Of a stretch of 5,035 nt of DNA, positions 4,507-5,035 are shown one piece after another. Both the position numbers and the translations under genes were made by a program. The stretch covers positions 1-5,035 of the forward strand of contig JAUPTP010000233.1 in the NCBI GenBank assembly GCA_030918015.1, written 5' to 3'. Positions within the stretch are counted from its first letter, which is position 1. Every line of letters starts with the position of its first letter. The DNA is from Pseudomonadota bacterium. GTDB lineage: Bacteria; Pseudomonadota; Gammaproteobacteria; Burkholderiales; Burkholderiaceae_C. The notes beneath the pieces are model-generated. The model saw only the letters and a program-made list of their open reading frames with translations. It was not told the origin of the DNA and did no database searches.

Positions 4507-5035
4507 ATGTCCACTCCCGAGAACCCGACCGCCGCCGAGGTCCCCGCCGTCGATGCGGCCCCCGAGGCGTCCACGCCGGTCGAGGCCGCCGCCGTCCTCC
4601 CGGAGACCGCCCCCGAGCTGTCTGCGGACACGCCTGCGGACGCCCCCCCGGCCAAGGTGCCGGACATGAGCCCGGCCGAATGCGCGCGCCAGCTGCGCGA
4701 GCGCTTCCCCGCGCTGTTCGACGGCCCGGCCAAGCCGCTGAAGCTGCGCATCCAGGCCGACATCAAGGAGCGTGCGCCGGGCGTGTTCAGCCGCGCGACG
4801 CTGTCGGCCTTCCTGCGTCGCCACACCAACGCCACCGCCTATCTGGTCGCGCTGACCAAGGCGCCCAGCCGCGTCGACCTCGACGGCCAGGCCGCGGGCG
4901 ACATCAGCGACGAGCACCGCGGCATCGCGCAGCAGGAGCTTGACCGCCGCCGCGCGCTGCACCAGGAACGCCGCGCCCAGGAGGCGAAGTCGCAGCGCGG
5001 CCCGCGCCGTGGCGCGCCGGCCGCCGCCGAGGCCG
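4507..5035 (+). CDS. proQ: ProQ/FinO-domain RNA chaperone, incomplete at the window end
   Basis: 176 codons are present with no stop before the edge. The ProQ/FinO domain covers about 55-150: CARQLRERFPALF (59-71), KPLKLRIQADIKER (76-89; compare RPLKIGIFQDLVER of E. coli ProQ), FSRATLSAFLRRHTNATAYL (94-113), and SRVDLDG (121-127; with the conserved Arg of RVDLDG) followed by DISDEHRGIAQQEL (132-145). These proteins bind structured RNAs and 3' ends, stabilise mRNAs and sRNAs and assist sRNA-mRNA pairing. Residues 1-53 form an acidic Pro/Ala/Glu-rich, probably disordered extension. After 147 the chain becomes Arg/Lys/Ala-rich (RRRALHQERRAQEAK), a basic linker or tail. The start at 4507 has only a weak GAG upstream and a pyrimidine-rich leader; ATG 4666 (residue 54) would give a domain-only form. 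The C-terminus is unseen, so a C-terminal Tudor-like domain cannot be judged. Confidence 0.9.
   Translation, partial: MSTPENPTAAEVPAVDAAPEASTPVEAAAVLPETAPELSADTPADAPPAKVPDMSPAECARQLRERFPALFDGPAKPLKLRIQADIKERAPGVFSRATLSAFLRRHTNATAYLVALTKAPSRVDLDGQAAGDISDEHRGIAQQELDRRRALHQERRAQEAKSQRGPRRGAPAAAEA

Noticed and set aside
1901..4669. A 922-codon stop-free plus-strand frame crossing ppk2 and running through purT in another frame
   Set aside because: The translation is Arg/Ala/Gly/Leu-rich low-complexity sequence typical of shadow frames in GC-rich DNA; the true genes in other frames have full family motifs.
1..5035. tRNA, rRNA, CRISPR array or insertion sequence
   Set aside because: No cloverleaf-like sequence, regular repeat-spacer pattern, transposase motif or target duplication was seen.

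Overview
The window looks like chromosomal DNA of a GC-rich betaproteobacterium. The protein set (LivK-type binding protein, Lrp/AsnC regulator, class I PPK2, PurT, ProQ/FinO) and the heavy G/C third-position bias suggest the Burkholderiales, perhaps the Leptothrix/Rubrivivax/Ideonella neighbourhood. That placement is inference from protein style and base composition, not from a search.

Layout from left to right. Bases 1-116 (minus) hold the first 38 codons of a branched-chain amino-acid ABC transporter substrate-binding protein, with a clear signal peptide. Bases 117-809 carry no convincing gene. The right part of that gap (about 428-727) has the layout of a DnaA-dependent replication origin: an approximately 80% AT island, a run of DnaA-trio-like triplets, a GC block, a DnaA box, a perfect IHF consensus, and further DnaA boxes including one perfect TTATTCACA. 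Bases 810-1229 (plus) encode a compact 139-residue SET-domain protein methyltransferase with a post-SET zinc motif. A second group of DnaA-box-like repeats (1225-1290) begins on the SET stop codon, so the SET gene lies between two DnaA-box clusters. Bases 1405-1908 (plus) encode an Lrp/AsnC-family regulator. It converges, with a 7-base gap, on ppk2 (1916-3106, minus), and one perfect hairpin contains both stop codons. ppk2 is divergent from purT (3249-4451, plus), which is followed after 55 bases by a proQ/finO-family gene (4507 to the window end, incomplete).

How it fits together. The left gene reads leftward and SET, lrp, purT and proQ read rightward, away from the proposed origin; only ppk2 opposes this. 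purT makes FGAR from GAR with formate and ATP, PPK2 moves phosphate between polyphosphate and nucleotides, and ProQ is an RNA chaperone. These are housekeeping or stress functions that share no obvious single pathway.

The most notable content is the origin-like region without dnaA, dnaN, rep or par genes in view, and the SET methyltransferase gene embedded in it. The origin assignment rests on motif architecture read by eye; a genome-wide GC-skew plot or marker-frequency profile would settle it.
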